The position numbers were made by a program, and so were the translations under genes. A DNA stretch of 59,238 nucleotides from Gemmatimonadota bacterium (GTDB lineage: Bacteria > Gemmatimonadota > Gemmatimonadetes > Gemmatimonadales > Gemmatimonadaceae), in contig QHVE01000058.1 in NCBI GenBank assembly GCA_003223455.1, positions 22,652 through 81,889 on the forward strand, written 5' to 3'. Under the pieces are notes generated by a model that was given only the letters and a program-made list of their open reading frames with translations, was not told the origin of the DNA and made no database searches. Every line of letters starts with the position of its first letter. Positions within the stretch are counted from its first letter, which is position 1. Positions 8,352 to 17,446 of the stretch are shown here, piece by piece.

Positions 8352-9698
8352 AAGCGCGATCAGGCTCACTCCCACCGTGCGTCGCACGATGACGGCGAGG
8401 ATCACGGCGCGCGTGAGGACCGCGATGCCCGTCGCCAGCGCGACACCGATGAGACCGAGCAGCGGTGTCAGCACGAGCGTGAGCACCAGGTTCTCCACCG
8501 CCGTGCCGGCGACCACTCGGCTCGCCTCCCGCTGATGGCCGGTCATCGTGAGCAGATAGCCGGCGATCGCGCCGACCGTCGAGAGGCAGATCTGGCCAAG
8601 GCCGAGGATCAACATGACGGAATAGCCGGCACGGAAGTCGGCGCCGAACCAGCCGAGCGCCCACTTGCCGAGCACGACGAGTCCCAGAAAGGCGGCGAGC
8701 GACACGGCGAAACTCGCGAGCTGGACCAGGCTGACCAGCCGTTGCAGATCGCTCAGCCGCTGCTGCGCGAACAACCGCGCGATCTGCGGCTGGACGATGA
8801 GCATGAACGCGGTGAACGCGAGCCCGATGAGCGCGGAGAGCTGGCTCGCCGTTCCGTACACCGCGGTCGCCTCCTTGCCGAGGAACGCGTTGACCACCAG
8901 CACGTCGGTCTGCGTGGACAGCACGAGCTGCGACACGGCGATGACCATCAACGGTCCGACGGTGTGCACCCACTCGCGCGTGTCGTCGATCTCCACGGCA
9001 TCCGAAACCTCGGGCGGCGTGTTCTTCGACATCAGCCGCATGGTGACGATGAGCGCCGTCGTCGTGGCGAACAGCTGCAGCAGCAGGGCGACCGGCACGC
9101 TCAGCCGATAGACGCTGGCGCCGATCGCAAGGACCGTGATGCAGAGGACGGTGGGCCGCAACAGCTGGAACGGCGCCTGCGACTCGCGGACGCGCCGCAG
9201 TCCCTGCAGGTATCCCGCTTCGACCTGAAGCCGCGAGGCAGCAGGCAGGATCAGACAGCCGATCAGCAGCGGGACGGTGTAGCCGGCGGGCAGCGAGCGC
9301 TGCACCACGAGCACGACGGCCGCTGCGAGCAGGGCGAGACCGCCGGAGGTGGAGTTCACCCACCGACGGCTCTTGTGCAGAAAGCCGCGCAGCAGCCCCC
9401 ACGAGTGCGTCGCGTGATACGCCCCGACGAATCGCACCGCCGCGGTATCCAGCTCCAGGCGAGCGAAGATCGACAGCGCGTTCATCGCCGCCATCACGTA
9501 CAGGTACACCCCGAAGCCGGCGGTACCCAACTGCCGCGCGAGCGCCACCTGCGACAGCATGCCGAGGCCGACGCCACCGCCCGTGATGAGCAGTCCCCAG
9601 ATGGCCCCTCGCGCGATCGTACCCGAGGAGAGCTTGAGGGTGGAGCGCCAGAGGTCGCCGATCGAGCGTGGCGCGGCGCCAACTTCAGGTAATGTCAT
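8331..9698 (-). CDS. Polysaccharide biosynthesis flippase (MATE/Wzx-like)
   Basis: This 455-residue integral membrane protein has roughly 12-14 hydrophobic segments. The N-terminal pattern (GVGLGMLSQVALARQLGTAGFGVYLYVMA) and the RLELDTAAVRFV stretch after the second helix pair match the oligosaccharide-flippase branch of the MVF superfamily, which moves undecaprenyl- or other lipid-linked sugars across the inner membrane. The ATG at 9698 gives a normal-length protein. Its substrate is unknown; the nearby glycosyltransferase and MsbA-like exporter are consistent with surface polysaccharide or glycolipid synthesis. Confidence 0.85.
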   Translation of the reverse strand: MTLPEVGAAPRSIGDLWRSTLKLSSGTIARGAIWGLLITGGGVGLGMLSQVALARQLGTAGFGVYLYVMAAMNALSIFARLELDTAAVRFVGAYHATHSWGLLRGFLHKSRRWVNSTSGGLALLAAAVVLVVQRSLPAGYTVPLLIGCLILPAASRLQVEAGYLQGLRRVRESQAPFQLLRPTVLCITVLAIGASVYRLSVPVALLLQLFATTTALIVTMRLMSKNTPPEVSDAVEIDDTREWVHTVGPLMVIAVSQLVLSTQTDVLVVNAFLGKEATAVYGTASQLSALIGLAFTAFMLIVQPQIARLFAQQRLSDLQRLVSLVQLASFAVSLAAFLGLVVLGKWALGWFGADFRAGYSVMLILGLGQICLSTVGAIAGYLLTMTGHQREASRVVAGTAVENLVLTLVLTPLLGLIGVALATGIAVLTRAVILAVIVRRTVGVSLIALPKRPAA

Positions 9699-9887
9699 CG
9701 AGGTTTGCGAGCCTTTGTCGTCCGAACGGCGCTGGACGTGTGGGCGGCGGCCGATCGGTGCTTGTCGATTCGTTCACGAGTGACGCCGGCCAGCACGAAC
9801 GGATCGCGACACCGGGCCCGGCTGCAATCTAGCGTCGCGCATCGGGCCGTCGCGGCTCTCGCGAGACGTGCTCGAGCTACGGGTGGA

Positions 9888-11033
9888 TCAATCAGCGAAT
9901 AGCTCAAGCGTCGATTCGATCTCTGAACTCGTCGTGTAGCAGTGCGGCGACAGCCGGATGGTCCCCTCACGGACGGAATGGATCACGCGTGCGTCACGCA
10001 TGCGCTCGCTCGTGGCGTGGACGTCGCGTGGGCGCAGCGTGACGATTCCCGCACGACGGCCTGGCGGCGTCACGACCTCGACCCCCGCCTCGCGGGCGCC
10101 GTCGGCCAGCTCGGTGACACGCTCCGCGACGTGCGCCTGCACGGCTGGATGGCCCAGCTCACGGAGCAGCTCCAGACTCGCCGCCATCCCCGCGAAGTCC
10201 TGGAACGGCACCGTGATCTGCTCGAACCGACGCGCGCCGTCGCGCCAGGTGAGGTCGTAGTCGACGAGCGCGGAGAAATCGTCGGCGCCACGCACGGCCA
10301 TCCAGCTCACCGGCTGCGGCGAGATCACGTCGAGCAGGTCGGGATGCACGTACGTGAAGCCGCTCCCCCAGGGAGAGAGGAGCCACTTCTGCCCGCCGCA
10401 GGCGATCAGATCGACGTGCGTCCGGGCGACGTCGAGAGGAAGCACGCCCAGCCCCTGCATCGCGTCGACCACCAGCCAGATGCCGCGCGCGCGGCATCCC
10501 TCGCTCAATCGATCGAGATCGGCCACGAAGCCCGTGGCGAAGCCGACCCACGAGAGCGACAGCACGCGCGTGCCCGGCTCGTCGAGCGCCGCGAAGAGTG
10601 CGTCCTCGTCGAGCAGTCCGTCACGCGCCGGAATCCTGCGCACCTCGTATCCCCGCACCTGCGACGCCGCCATCCAGGGATAGACGTTGGCCGGAAACTC
10701 GAGGTCGGGGATGACGACGACCGAGCCCGCGCCGAGCGGGAGCCCCCACGCCGCGAGGTTGATTCCTGCCCCCGTGTTCGCCGACAGCGCGATCGTTGCC
10801 TCGCTCGCGCCCAACAGCTCGGCGACGAGTGCGCGGCAGCGGTCGAGCACCGAGAACTGCTCTTCGTGCGAAAGACGGTGCGGTGCGGCGCGCTTGCGCG
10901 AGAACTCCGCTTGTGCGCGCAGCGTACGCTCAGGCAATGGTCCCGTGCTGGCGGCGTTCAGGTACACGGCCTCGCCGGCGGCGGCCCAGGGGAACTCCTC
11001 GCGCCGCAGCCGATCGACGTCGTACGATGCCAT
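9888..11033 (-). CDS. Class V PLP-dependent aminotransferase (cysteine desulfurase-like)
   Basis: This 381-residue protein has the fold type I class V pattern: YLNAASTGPLP at the N-terminus, NTGAGINLAAWG, the PLP-binding Asp in VVDAMQGLG, and the Schiff-base Lys in CGGQKWLLSPWG. The length fits. It could be an isopenicillin-N-epimerase-like, cysteine-desulfurase-like or serine-glyoxylate-type enzyme; no motif decides between them. The ATG at 11033 overlaps the last base of the preceding permease stop (TGATG), so it is coupled to that gene. Confidence 0.88.
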   Translation of the reverse strand: MASYDVDRLRREEFPWAAAGEAVYLNAASTGPLPERTLRAQAEFSRKRAAPHRLSHEEQFSVLDRCRALVAELLGASEATIALSANTGAGINLAAWGLPLGAGSVVVIPDLEFPANVYPWMAASQVRGYEVRRIPARDGLLDEDALFAALDEPGTRVLSLSWVGFATGFVADLDRLSEGCRARGIWLVVDAMQGLGVLPLDVARTHVDLIACGGQKWLLSPWGSGFTYVHPDLLDVISPQPVSWMAVRGADDFSALVDYDLTWRDGARRFEQITVPFQDFAGMAASLELLRELGHPAVQAHVAERVTELADGAREAGVEVVTPPGRRAGIVTLRPRDVHATSERMRDARVIHSVREGTIRLSPHCYTTSSEIESTLELFAD

Positions 11034-11892
11034 CAGGTGCGCGCCGATGGCGGTGCTTCGATCGTGCCGCTCTTGGCCGCGTGACGCGGATCGAGCGCAT
11101 CGCGCAGCGCGTCGCCGAGCAGATTGAAGCCGAGCACCGCCGCGCCTATCGCCATCCCGGGCGCTACCGAGGTCCACGGCGCGTTCCGCAGTTGATTGAG
11201 GTCGCGTCCGTCGGCGATCATCGATCCCCAGCTCGGCGTCGGCGGCTGGACGCCCAGTCCGAGAAACGACAGCGCCGATTCCGCCATGATCGCCGCAGCG
11301 ACACCGAGCGTGCCGGCGATGAGGACCGGCGCGACGACGCTCGGCAGCACGTGCTGCATCACGACGCGCAGGTCGCGCGCGCCGAGCGCCTTGGACGCCT
11401 GCACGAACTCGAGCTGACGAACGACGAGGGCGCCATTCCCGCCCAGCCGACGACCCCAATCATGAAGAACACGACGGTCAGAGACGGCTGCAGCGCGGCG
11501 GCCATCGCGATGAGCAGCAGCAGCGTGGGGAAGGCGAGCGTGACGTCCGCGAGGCGCATCACGAGCTCATCGACCCAGCCGCCCTTGTAGCCGGCGAGCA
11601 GGCCGAGCGAGAGACCGAGCAACAGTGCGATCGCCTGCGAGACGATCCCCGCCGTGAGCGACACGCGCGAGCCGTACACGAGCCGCGCCCACACGTCGCG
11701 ACCCTGGATGTCCGTGCCGAGCCAGTGCGCCGTCGACGGCCCCTGAAGCTGGTTCACGAGGTCGATCTCGAGTGGATCGTGGTGCGACACCAGTGGCGCG
11801 AGGAGCGCGAGCAGCACGATCACGACGACCACACCGATGCCGAACCAGGCGCGGAGGTCGCGACGCAGCGCTCGCTTGACGCGTTCGTTCAT
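11033..11892 (-). pseudogene. DppC/OppC-type ABC permease, frameshifted
   Basis: Two frames together encode one peptide/nickel-type permease. Residues 1-155 (11892 down to about 11430) contain the N-terminal OppC segment, GTDIQGRDVWARLVYGSR and GWAGMA. The rest, in another frame from about 11430 to 11033, contains LEFVQASKALGARD, the EAA loop region and ESALSFLGLGVQPP. The join falls where family members read GMARLVRGQV, and part of that segment is missing as well as the frame. This may be a genuine disabling deletion or an assembly error. The start overlaps the acyltransferase stop by 4 bases. Its usual partners (binding protein, DppB) are not adjacent; a candidate pair lies at 55.7-58.1 kb. 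Confidence 0.8.
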
Positions 11893-12812
11893 GAGGGATC
11901 CCCCAGCTCCGGCGGCGTTCCCGGCCGCTGATGCTTCCAGCGCCGGTGATGCCAGAAGTATTGCTCGGGCGCGCGTCGCACCCAGCGCTCGAGCGTGCTC
12001 GTATAGGAGGCGACGATGCGGTCCACGTCGGCATCGAGCGTGCCGGTCGATTCGACGGGCACGCGCTCGAAGTGGATCACGAAGCGCCCGCTCGGCTGTC
12101 GCAGGGCGCAGGCGAAGAGGAGCGGGGTCCTGAGTCGCAGCGCGAACACCGCCGGCCCCCGCGGCGTCTTGGCGTACCGGCCGAAGAATGGCACCCAGGT
12201 GGACGCGAGCCCCACGGCGCCCTGGTCGACGAGGAAGGCGACGACGTGCCGCTCGCGCATCGCCCGCGGAACACGCCGCACCGCGTCGGCGTCATGGATC
12301 ACCGCCATGCCGATCCGGCGACGGGTCTCGTTGAGGTACGCGTCGAACAGGGGATTCTCCATGCGCCGCGCGACCGCCTCGAGCGGAATGCCACGCGCGG
12401 CCACGTACGATCCGCCGAGCTCCCAGTTGCCGAGGTGACCCGTGACGACCATGAGCCCACGCCCCTCCGCGAGCGCTCCCTCGACGAGATCCCATCCTTC
12501 CGTGCTCTCGACCAGCTCGAGCACCTGCTCGCGCGAGTACGTCGGCAAGAGCGCCGTCTCGATCGTCGTGCGTCCGAGGCTCGCATACGACGCGCGCGCG
12601 ATGCGCGCCACCTCGCGCTGGGTGAGCCCGGGGAATGCCGCGCCCACCTGTCGCTCGACGACGGCGCGCCTGATGCCGAACGGTCGATAGCCGAGCATGC
12701 CGATCCACTCCCCGATCGCGCTGGCGCGCTGAAAGCTCAATCGGCGCAGCGCGGCGACCGAGCCGCGGATTCCGTAGTACTGGGCGTAGTGGGATAAGGT
12801 GGCCGGACTCAC
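11889..12812 (-). CDS. LpxL/HtrB-like lysophospholipid acyltransferase
   Basis: This 307-residue enzyme of the lipid A acyltransferase family transfers a secondary acyl chain to a lipid A precursor or a related glycolipid at the inner membrane. The catalytic HxxxxE motif is in TGHLGNWELGG, and the C-terminal HHRRWK motif is also characteristic. A GYRPFGIRRAVVERQVGAAFPG stretch before the catalytic site matches the family N-terminus. It sits between a glycosyltransferase and a permease with 4-base overlaps on both sides, and an MsbA-like exporter lies two genes upstream. This context fits assembly and export of a lipid A-like molecule. Confidence 0.9.
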   Translation of the reverse strand: MSPATLSHYAQYYGIRGSVAALRRLSFQRASAIGEWIGMLGYRPFGIRRAVVERQVGAAFPGLTQREVARIARASYASLGRTTIETALLPTYSREQVLELVESTEGWDLVEGALAEGRGLMVVTGHLGNWELGGSYVAARGIPLEAVARRMENPLFDAYLNETRRRIGMAVIHDADAVRRVPRAMRERHVVAFLVDQGAVGLASTWVPFFGRYAKTPRGPAVFALRLRTPLLFACALRQPSGRFVIHFERVPVESTGTLDADVDRIVASYTSTLERWVRRAPEQYFWHHRRWKHQRPGTPPELGDPS

Positions 12813-13897
12813 CGCGCCGCCCAGGACGCCCGATCACCGGCCGCAGTCGCCGCGGCGTTGAACCCATCGATCATCGCGACCTCGCCGAAGTCGCGCTGGG
12901 CGCGCGTACGGCCGGCGCGCCCCATCGCGTCGCGCTGATCGCTGTGGGCGAGGAAGGACGCGACGGCGGCCGCGGTGTCGCTCGGATCGGCCGGAGGCAG
13001 CAGCACGCCGGCGATTCCATCGGGCACGTAGTGCGACACGAGCGATGAGCGTTCCGAGACGATCGGGACGCGCGCCGCCATGAAGTCGAGGCAGGCGAAT
13101 CCCGCGTCGTCGCCGTCCGCCGCGACCCAGCCCACGTCCGCCGCCGCCAGCACGAGCGGCAGGTCGTCGCGCTCCCCGAGAAAGTACACGAGCGAGCTCA
13201 CACCGAGCGCCGCCGCGTGCATGTGCACGTCCTCCTGATCTGCGCCCTGCCCCACAAGCGCGAGCCGCAGGCCGGGATGTCGCTCCGCGAGCAGCGCGAG
13301 CGTGCGCAACGCCGTGCCTGCCCGGACGCGCGCCGAGCCGGCGGTCACGCACACGATGAGCTGCGTGTCCATGTCGATGCCGAGGCTCGTGCGCGCGGTG
13401 GCGCGAACGCCGTCCACTTTCGAGACATCGACGCCGAGCGGCGCGAGGAACTCGCCCGATGCGCCCGGGGTGCGCGCGCGGTCCTCGTCGGTGGTGAACA
13501 GCAGTCGCGACGACGCGAACCGGCTGGCGAGCTTCGTGGACCTGCCCTGTGTGGCGATGAGCCCCGCCGGGATGCGACGGATGATCGCGCCGCGCTCGGC
13601 CATGCGCATCGCCGAGCTGGCGACGAGCTGCTCGCGCTCCGTGTGCAGGAACACGACTTCCACGAACCGCTCGCGCAGCACGTTGCGCAGGCGAAACGCG
13701 TCACCGGCGATCGTGCCGTCGGGGGGCAGCGTCACGACCTCGATCCCCTCGCGCGCGAACGACTGCTCTGCTGCGGAGTCGGCACAGCACGCGACGAGGA
13801 CCGGCTCGCCGCGCGCCGCGAGCCCGCGGGCCGCCACGGCAAAGGCCCGCGCGGAGCCGGACCATCCGTGCGCTGTGTAATAGAAGAGTGCGCGCAC
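12809..13897 (-). CDS. Glycosyltransferase, GT-B fold (GT4-like)
   Basis: This 362-residue protein has the two-domain GT-B arrangement. The N-terminal half begins MRALFYYTAHGWSGSARAF (glycine-rich donor/acceptor loop), and the C-terminal half carries GQGADQEDVHMHAAALG and the donor-binding VAADGDDAGFACLDFMAARVP, a variant of the EGxxxxxLEAMAxGxP motif of family GT4. The start is GTG, 3 bases after the stop of the upstream ABC exporter gene. Sugar and acceptor are unknown; the acyltransferase next door suggests a glycolipid. Confidence 0.85.
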   Translation of the reverse strand: MRALFYYTAHGWSGSARAFAVAARGLAARGEPVLVACCADSAAEQSFAREGIEVVTLPPDGTIAGDAFRLRNVLRERFVEVVFLHTEREQLVASSAMRMAERGAIIRRIPAGLIATQGRSTKLASRFASSRLLFTTDEDRARTPGASGEFLAPLGVDVSKVDGVRATARTSLGIDMDTQLIVCVTAGSARVRAGTALRTLALLAERHPGLRLALVGQGADQEDVHMHAAALGVSSLVYFLGERDDLPLVLAAADVGWVAADGDDAGFACLDFMAARVPIVSERSSLVSHYVPDGIAGVLLPPADPSDTAAAVASFLAHSDQRDAMGRAGRTRAQRDFGEVAMIDGFNAAATAAGDRASWAAR

Positions 13898-13900
13898 CCG

Positions 13901-15796
13901 TCAGTGCGCTCCGGCGGTCAGCGAGGCCGAGTCGGCCGGCTCGCCCTCGTCGCGGCGGAGCTGGGCCGCATGCAGGCGATGATACACGCCGCGCAGCGCC
14001 AGGAGCTCCGCGTGCGTGCCGCGTTCGACGATCTCGCCGCGCTCCAGCACGAGGATCTGGTCCGCGTGCACGACCGTCGACAGGCGGTGCGCGATGACGA
14101 ACACCGTGCGGCCGGCCAGCAGACGGTCGATCGCCTCCTGCACCAGCCGCTCCGATTCCGTGTCGAGGGCCGACGTGGCTTCATCGAGGACGAGGATCGG
14201 CGGATCGGTGAGCAGAGCGCGCGCGATCGCCAGCCGCTGCCGCTGGCCGCCGGACAGCCGCGTCCCGCGCTCGCCGAGCACGGTGTCGTAGCCCTGTGGC
14301 AGCTCCGAGATGAAGCCGTGGGCATTCGCGGCGCGCGCCGCCGCGGTCACCTGGTCGTCGGTGAACCGGCCGACCGCGCCGTAGGCGATGTTGCTTCGCA
14401 CCGTGTCGTTGAACAGCACCGTGTCCTGGCTCACGATTCCCGTCAGGCCGCGCAGCGACGCGAGCGTGATCTCGCGCGTGTCGACCCCGTCGAGTCGAAT
14501 GACGCCCGACGTCGGCTCGTAGAAACGTGGGATGAGGTCCACCAGCGTGCTCTTCCCCGCCCCGCTCGCGCCGACGAGGGCGACGACCTCTCCGCGCCGC
14601 GCCACGAAGCTCACATTGCGCAGCACCGGCTCCTCGCCGTAGGAAAAGCTCACCCGCTCGAAGGCGATCGCGTCGCGCAGCTGGGTCACGGTCCGCGTGC
14701 CGCTGTCGAGCTGAGTCTCCGTCGGCTGGTCGAGCACCTCGAACAGCCGCTCCGCCGACGCGAGCGACTGCTGCGCCGTCGTCGGCGCCTGCGAGAGCTG
14801 CTTGAGGGGCGGCAGCAGGCGCATCACCATGATCATGAAGGTGATGAGCGTCGCGCTGTCCATCGCCTGGGGTCCGCCGAGCAACACCTCGCGCGCACCG
14901 ATCCAGAGGATCATCATCGCGACCGAGACCCCGATCAGCTCCGTCATCGGCTGCGACAGCGAGGCGATGCGCGTGATGCGCACCATCCCCGACGAGTAGC
15001 GATGGCTCGCCTCCATGAAGCGCGAATCCTCGTACGCCTCGCCGCGGAACGACTTCACGAGCCGCACGCCGCTCACCGCCTCCTGGAGCACGCTCGTGAT
15101 CTCGCCGTAGTCGCCACGCAACCGACGGTGTCCCTTCCGCAGCTTCCGCAGCACGGGCTGGAGGGCGAGCGTGAGCAGCGGCGCGATGACGAGCGCGACG
15201 ACCGTGAGTCGCACCGAGTAGCTGAGCAGGATCACCAGCGTGCCGACGATCTGCGCCAGGTTCTGCAGCGTGCGCGTCACGAGCTCCGTGATCAGCGCCT
15301 TCGTCTGCTCGGTGTCCGACAGCACGCGCGAGATGATCTGCCCCGTCTTCGTGCGCTGGAACCAGCCCAGGGGCAGCCGCTGGAGGTGCCGGAAGACACC
15401 GTCGCGCAGATCGCGCGTGACGTTCTCCTGGAGCGACGCGCCGAACTGCCCCGCGAGCCAGACGAACACGTTCTTCAGCGCCACGATCGCGATGATCGCG
15501 ATCATCATCGTCTCCACCGACCCGAGCCGGTCGGCGGGATCGAGGAACGCGCCGACCATCCGCTCATGCGCCGCCGTGATCCAGCCCGGTGAGGCCGCGG
15601 GGATGAGGCGCTGCGCGCCGAACAGTGCGTTGAGGAAAAGCGGGAGGAGCGTGAACGAGAAGACATCCAGGCCGGCGGCGATCACGTTGGACGCGATCGT
15701 CCCGACCATCCGCCACGCGTGCGGACGAAGGAAGTGCAGGAGCCGGCGATACACGGTCAGCGCTTCGGCGTGAGCAGCGACACGGGGAGTATGCAC
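13901..15796 (-). CDS. MsbA-like ABC exporter (fused membrane and ATPase domains)
   Basis: This ABC half-transporter of up to 631 residues exports lipids or glycolipids. The membrane domain occupies roughly residues 20-330 with six helices. The ATPase domain has GASGAGKST (Walker A), LSGGQRQRLAIARAL (signature), ILVLDEATSALD (Walker B) and IAHRLSTV (H-loop). The longest frame starts with GTG at 15796, overlapping the upstream gene by 40 bases; a GTG at 15754, three bases after that gene's stop, is an equally plausible start. Context with a glycosyltransferase and an LpxL-like acyltransferase supports an MsbA-type role. Confidence 0.93.
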   Translation of the reverse strand: MHTPRVAAHAEALTVYRRLLHFLRPHAWRMVGTIASNVIAAGLDVFSFTLLPLFLNALFGAQRLIPAASPGWITAAHERMVGAFLDPADRLGSVETMMIAIIAIVALKNVFVWLAGQFGASLQENVTRDLRDGVFRHLQRLPLGWFQRTKTGQIISRVLSDTEQTKALITELVTRTLQNLAQIVGTLVILLSYSVRLTVVALVIAPLLTLALQPVLRKLRKGHRRLRGDYGEITSVLQEAVSGVRLVKSFRGEAYEDSRFMEASHRYSSGMVRITRIASLSQPMTELIGVSVAMMILWIGAREVLLGGPQAMDSATLITFMIMVMRLLPPLKQLSQAPTTAQQSLASAERLFEVLDQPTETQLDSGTRTVTQLRDAIAFERVSFSYGEEPVLRNVSFVARRGEVVALVGASGAGKSTLVDLIPRFYEPTSGVIRLDGVDTREITLASLRGLTGIVSQDTVLFNDTVRSNIAYGAVGRFTDDQVTAAARAANAHGFISELPQGYDTVLGERGTRLSGGQRQRLAIARALLTDPPILVLDEATSALDTESERLVQEAIDRLLAGRTVFVIAHRLSTVVHADQILVLERGEIVERGTHAELLALRGVYHRLHAAQLRRDEGEPADSASLTAGAH

Positions 15797-17278
15797 TCCT
15801 CCGGCGTCACCCCACCGTGCAGAAACGAGCCGCGGTACCGGCTCTGATACTCCCGCAGCTTCGTGGGATAGACGAAGAAGCTGTCGCCCGTGGCGAGCAG
15901 TGTGTTGGTCCCGAGCCCGCGTCGCGGAAGCTTGAGGTCATCCTCTTTCTTGAACAGCAGCGCCAGATCAGGATCCTCGGCACGCAGATCCTCGCCGAAC
16001 TTGTAGCGAAGGTTCTGCGTCGCGTCGCGCTTGGCGAACACGGTGGCCGGCGTGTGGCAGTGGATCGAGCCGTGATCGCTCGTGACGAGCACCGTGACCT
16101 TCCGTCGCGCCGCCTCCTGGAGCACGCTGAACAGCGCCGAGCGCTTGAACCACTGGAGCGTGAGCTGACGCAGCGCGATCTCGTCGCGCGCCACCTCGTA
16201 CAGGATCGCCGACTCCGAGCGACCGTGCGTGAGCAGATCGACGAAGTTGAACACGAACGCGCTGATCCCGTCGGGCGCGATCGCGTTGGCGAGGCGGCGC
16301 TCCAGCTCGTCCGCCTCGTACGACGTGGACACCTTGTCGTACTTGACCGGCACCTCGTGCTTCAGCTCCACGAGCTGCGACTCCAGGAGCTCGCGCTCGT
16401 GCGCGTTGAGCGTCTCGTCCTCCTTCTCTCCCCACCAGTCGGGGAAGCGTGCCGCGATCTCGTTCGGGAACAGCCCGCTGAACAGGGCGTTCCGCGCGTA
16501 CGGCGTCGCCGTCGGCAGCACGCCGAAGTAGTGCGTGGTCTCGATGTCGAACAGCGGCGCGATCACAGGCTCGAGCGCCTTCCATTGATCGAGCCGCAGG
16601 CAGTCGATCACGATGAACACGGCCGCGCGATCCCGTTCGATGACCGGCAGCAGGAACTCCTGGACGATGTCGATCGACAGGGGCGGACGGTCTCCCTCCA
16701 GGTCTCGCAGCCAGGCGGGATATGCCGTTGCCATGAACGAGGCGAAGGCGCGTCGCAGATCGGGAAACAGTCCCTGAAGCGAGTCGTGCAGCCCCATCTC
16801 GTTCGCCGAGGTGAGGTCGAGGTCCCACTGCACGAGCTCCAGGTAGCGATCGATCCAGCCACGCCAGTCGAGGTCCCGAAGCGACTCGTTCTGCATCGCG
16901 CGGAAGCGGTCGACGAACGACCGCGCGATCGCCTGCTGCCGGATTCGAGGTCCCTCCAGCATGCGCGCCACGAGCGCGTACACCTGGCGCGGCGACACCG
17001 GCTTCACGAGGTAACCGGCGATGTCGTTGCCGAGTGCCTCGGTGAGCGTGGAATCCTCCTCGCTCTTCGTGACCATGACGACCTGCAGGTTCGGGTCGAT
17101 GTCGCGCAGCTCGGTGAGCGACTCGAGTCCGCGCGTCCCGGGCATCTGCTTCGGCGGCGTCGTCGGCGTTCGTCGCGGTCTCGACCTCGAAGCCCTTATC
17201 ACGCAAGAAGATGCGATGAGGCTCGAGCAGCTCCGCCTCGTCGTCGACCCAAAGGACGGCCTTCACTTGGTGCGGCAT
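15757..17278 (-). pseudogene. PorX-like response regulator with PglZ domain, frameshifted in the receiver domain
   Basis: Translation from ATG 17278 gives VKAVLWVDDEAELLEPHRIF, the start of a CheY-like receiver with its acidic pair. It then runs to VETATNADDA and changes frame near 17150. The second frame resumes at MPGTRGLESL and continues with the receiver Thr (MVTKSEE) and Lys (YLVKPV), then a PglZ domain (VIDCLRLDQW, TSDHGSIHCHTPATVF) to LTPKR at 15757. The segment between, which should hold the phosphoacceptor Asp, is absent. Apart from this join the gene looks intact. PorX controls type IX secretion in Bacteroidota, and its PglZ domain is a zinc phosphodiesterase there; whether this homologue does the same is unknown. 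Confidence 0.82.
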
Positions 17279-17282
17279 GGTT

Positions 17283-17313
17283 CAAACGTAGCCGTGCACG
17301 AAATGGCGAGCAA
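17283..17313 (-). promoter_or_regulatory. Predicted leaderless promoter of the PorX-like gene
   Basis: On the minus strand TTGCTC (17313-17308), 17 bases, then TACGTTTG (17290-17283), a perfect TAnnTTTG box, and the ATG only 4 bases further on. No ribosome-binding site is present, so the transcript should start at or next to the start codon. Confidence 0.6.
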
Positions 17314-17320
17314 TTGAAAA

Positions 17321-17390
17321 ACCGCTGGGGAGCGGGGAGTGGCGGGTGACTGCAACCGCCACTCACGACGCCGTCACTCCAAAACTCCCC
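17321..17390. repeat. Intergenic inverted-repeat element of GGGGAG/GAGTGGCGG words
   Basis: GAGTGGCGG (17337-17345) is the exact reverse complement of CCGCCACTC (17356-17364) around a 10-base loop. It is flanked by CCGCT/AGCGG (17322-17335) and by GGGGAG on the left against CTCCCC (17385-17390) on the right. The element lies between the PorX-like gene and the divergent small gene at 17447. Confidence 0.55.
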
Positions 17391-17446
17391 ACCTCCGATC
17401 GCCGCGTCGCCTAGCCTGGACGACTCACGCATTCCAGATTCGTCCC

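Noticed and set aside
13217-15592. A 791-codon open frame antisense to the MsbA-like gene
   Set aside because: The minus strand has all ABC transporter motifs in order; the antisense frame is low-complexity and His/Arg-rich.
15757-17278. PglZ domain as part of a BREX or Pgl phage-defence system
   Set aside because: The PglZ domain follows a response-regulator receiver, as in PorX, and there is no pglX/brxC/brxL or other defence gene nearby.
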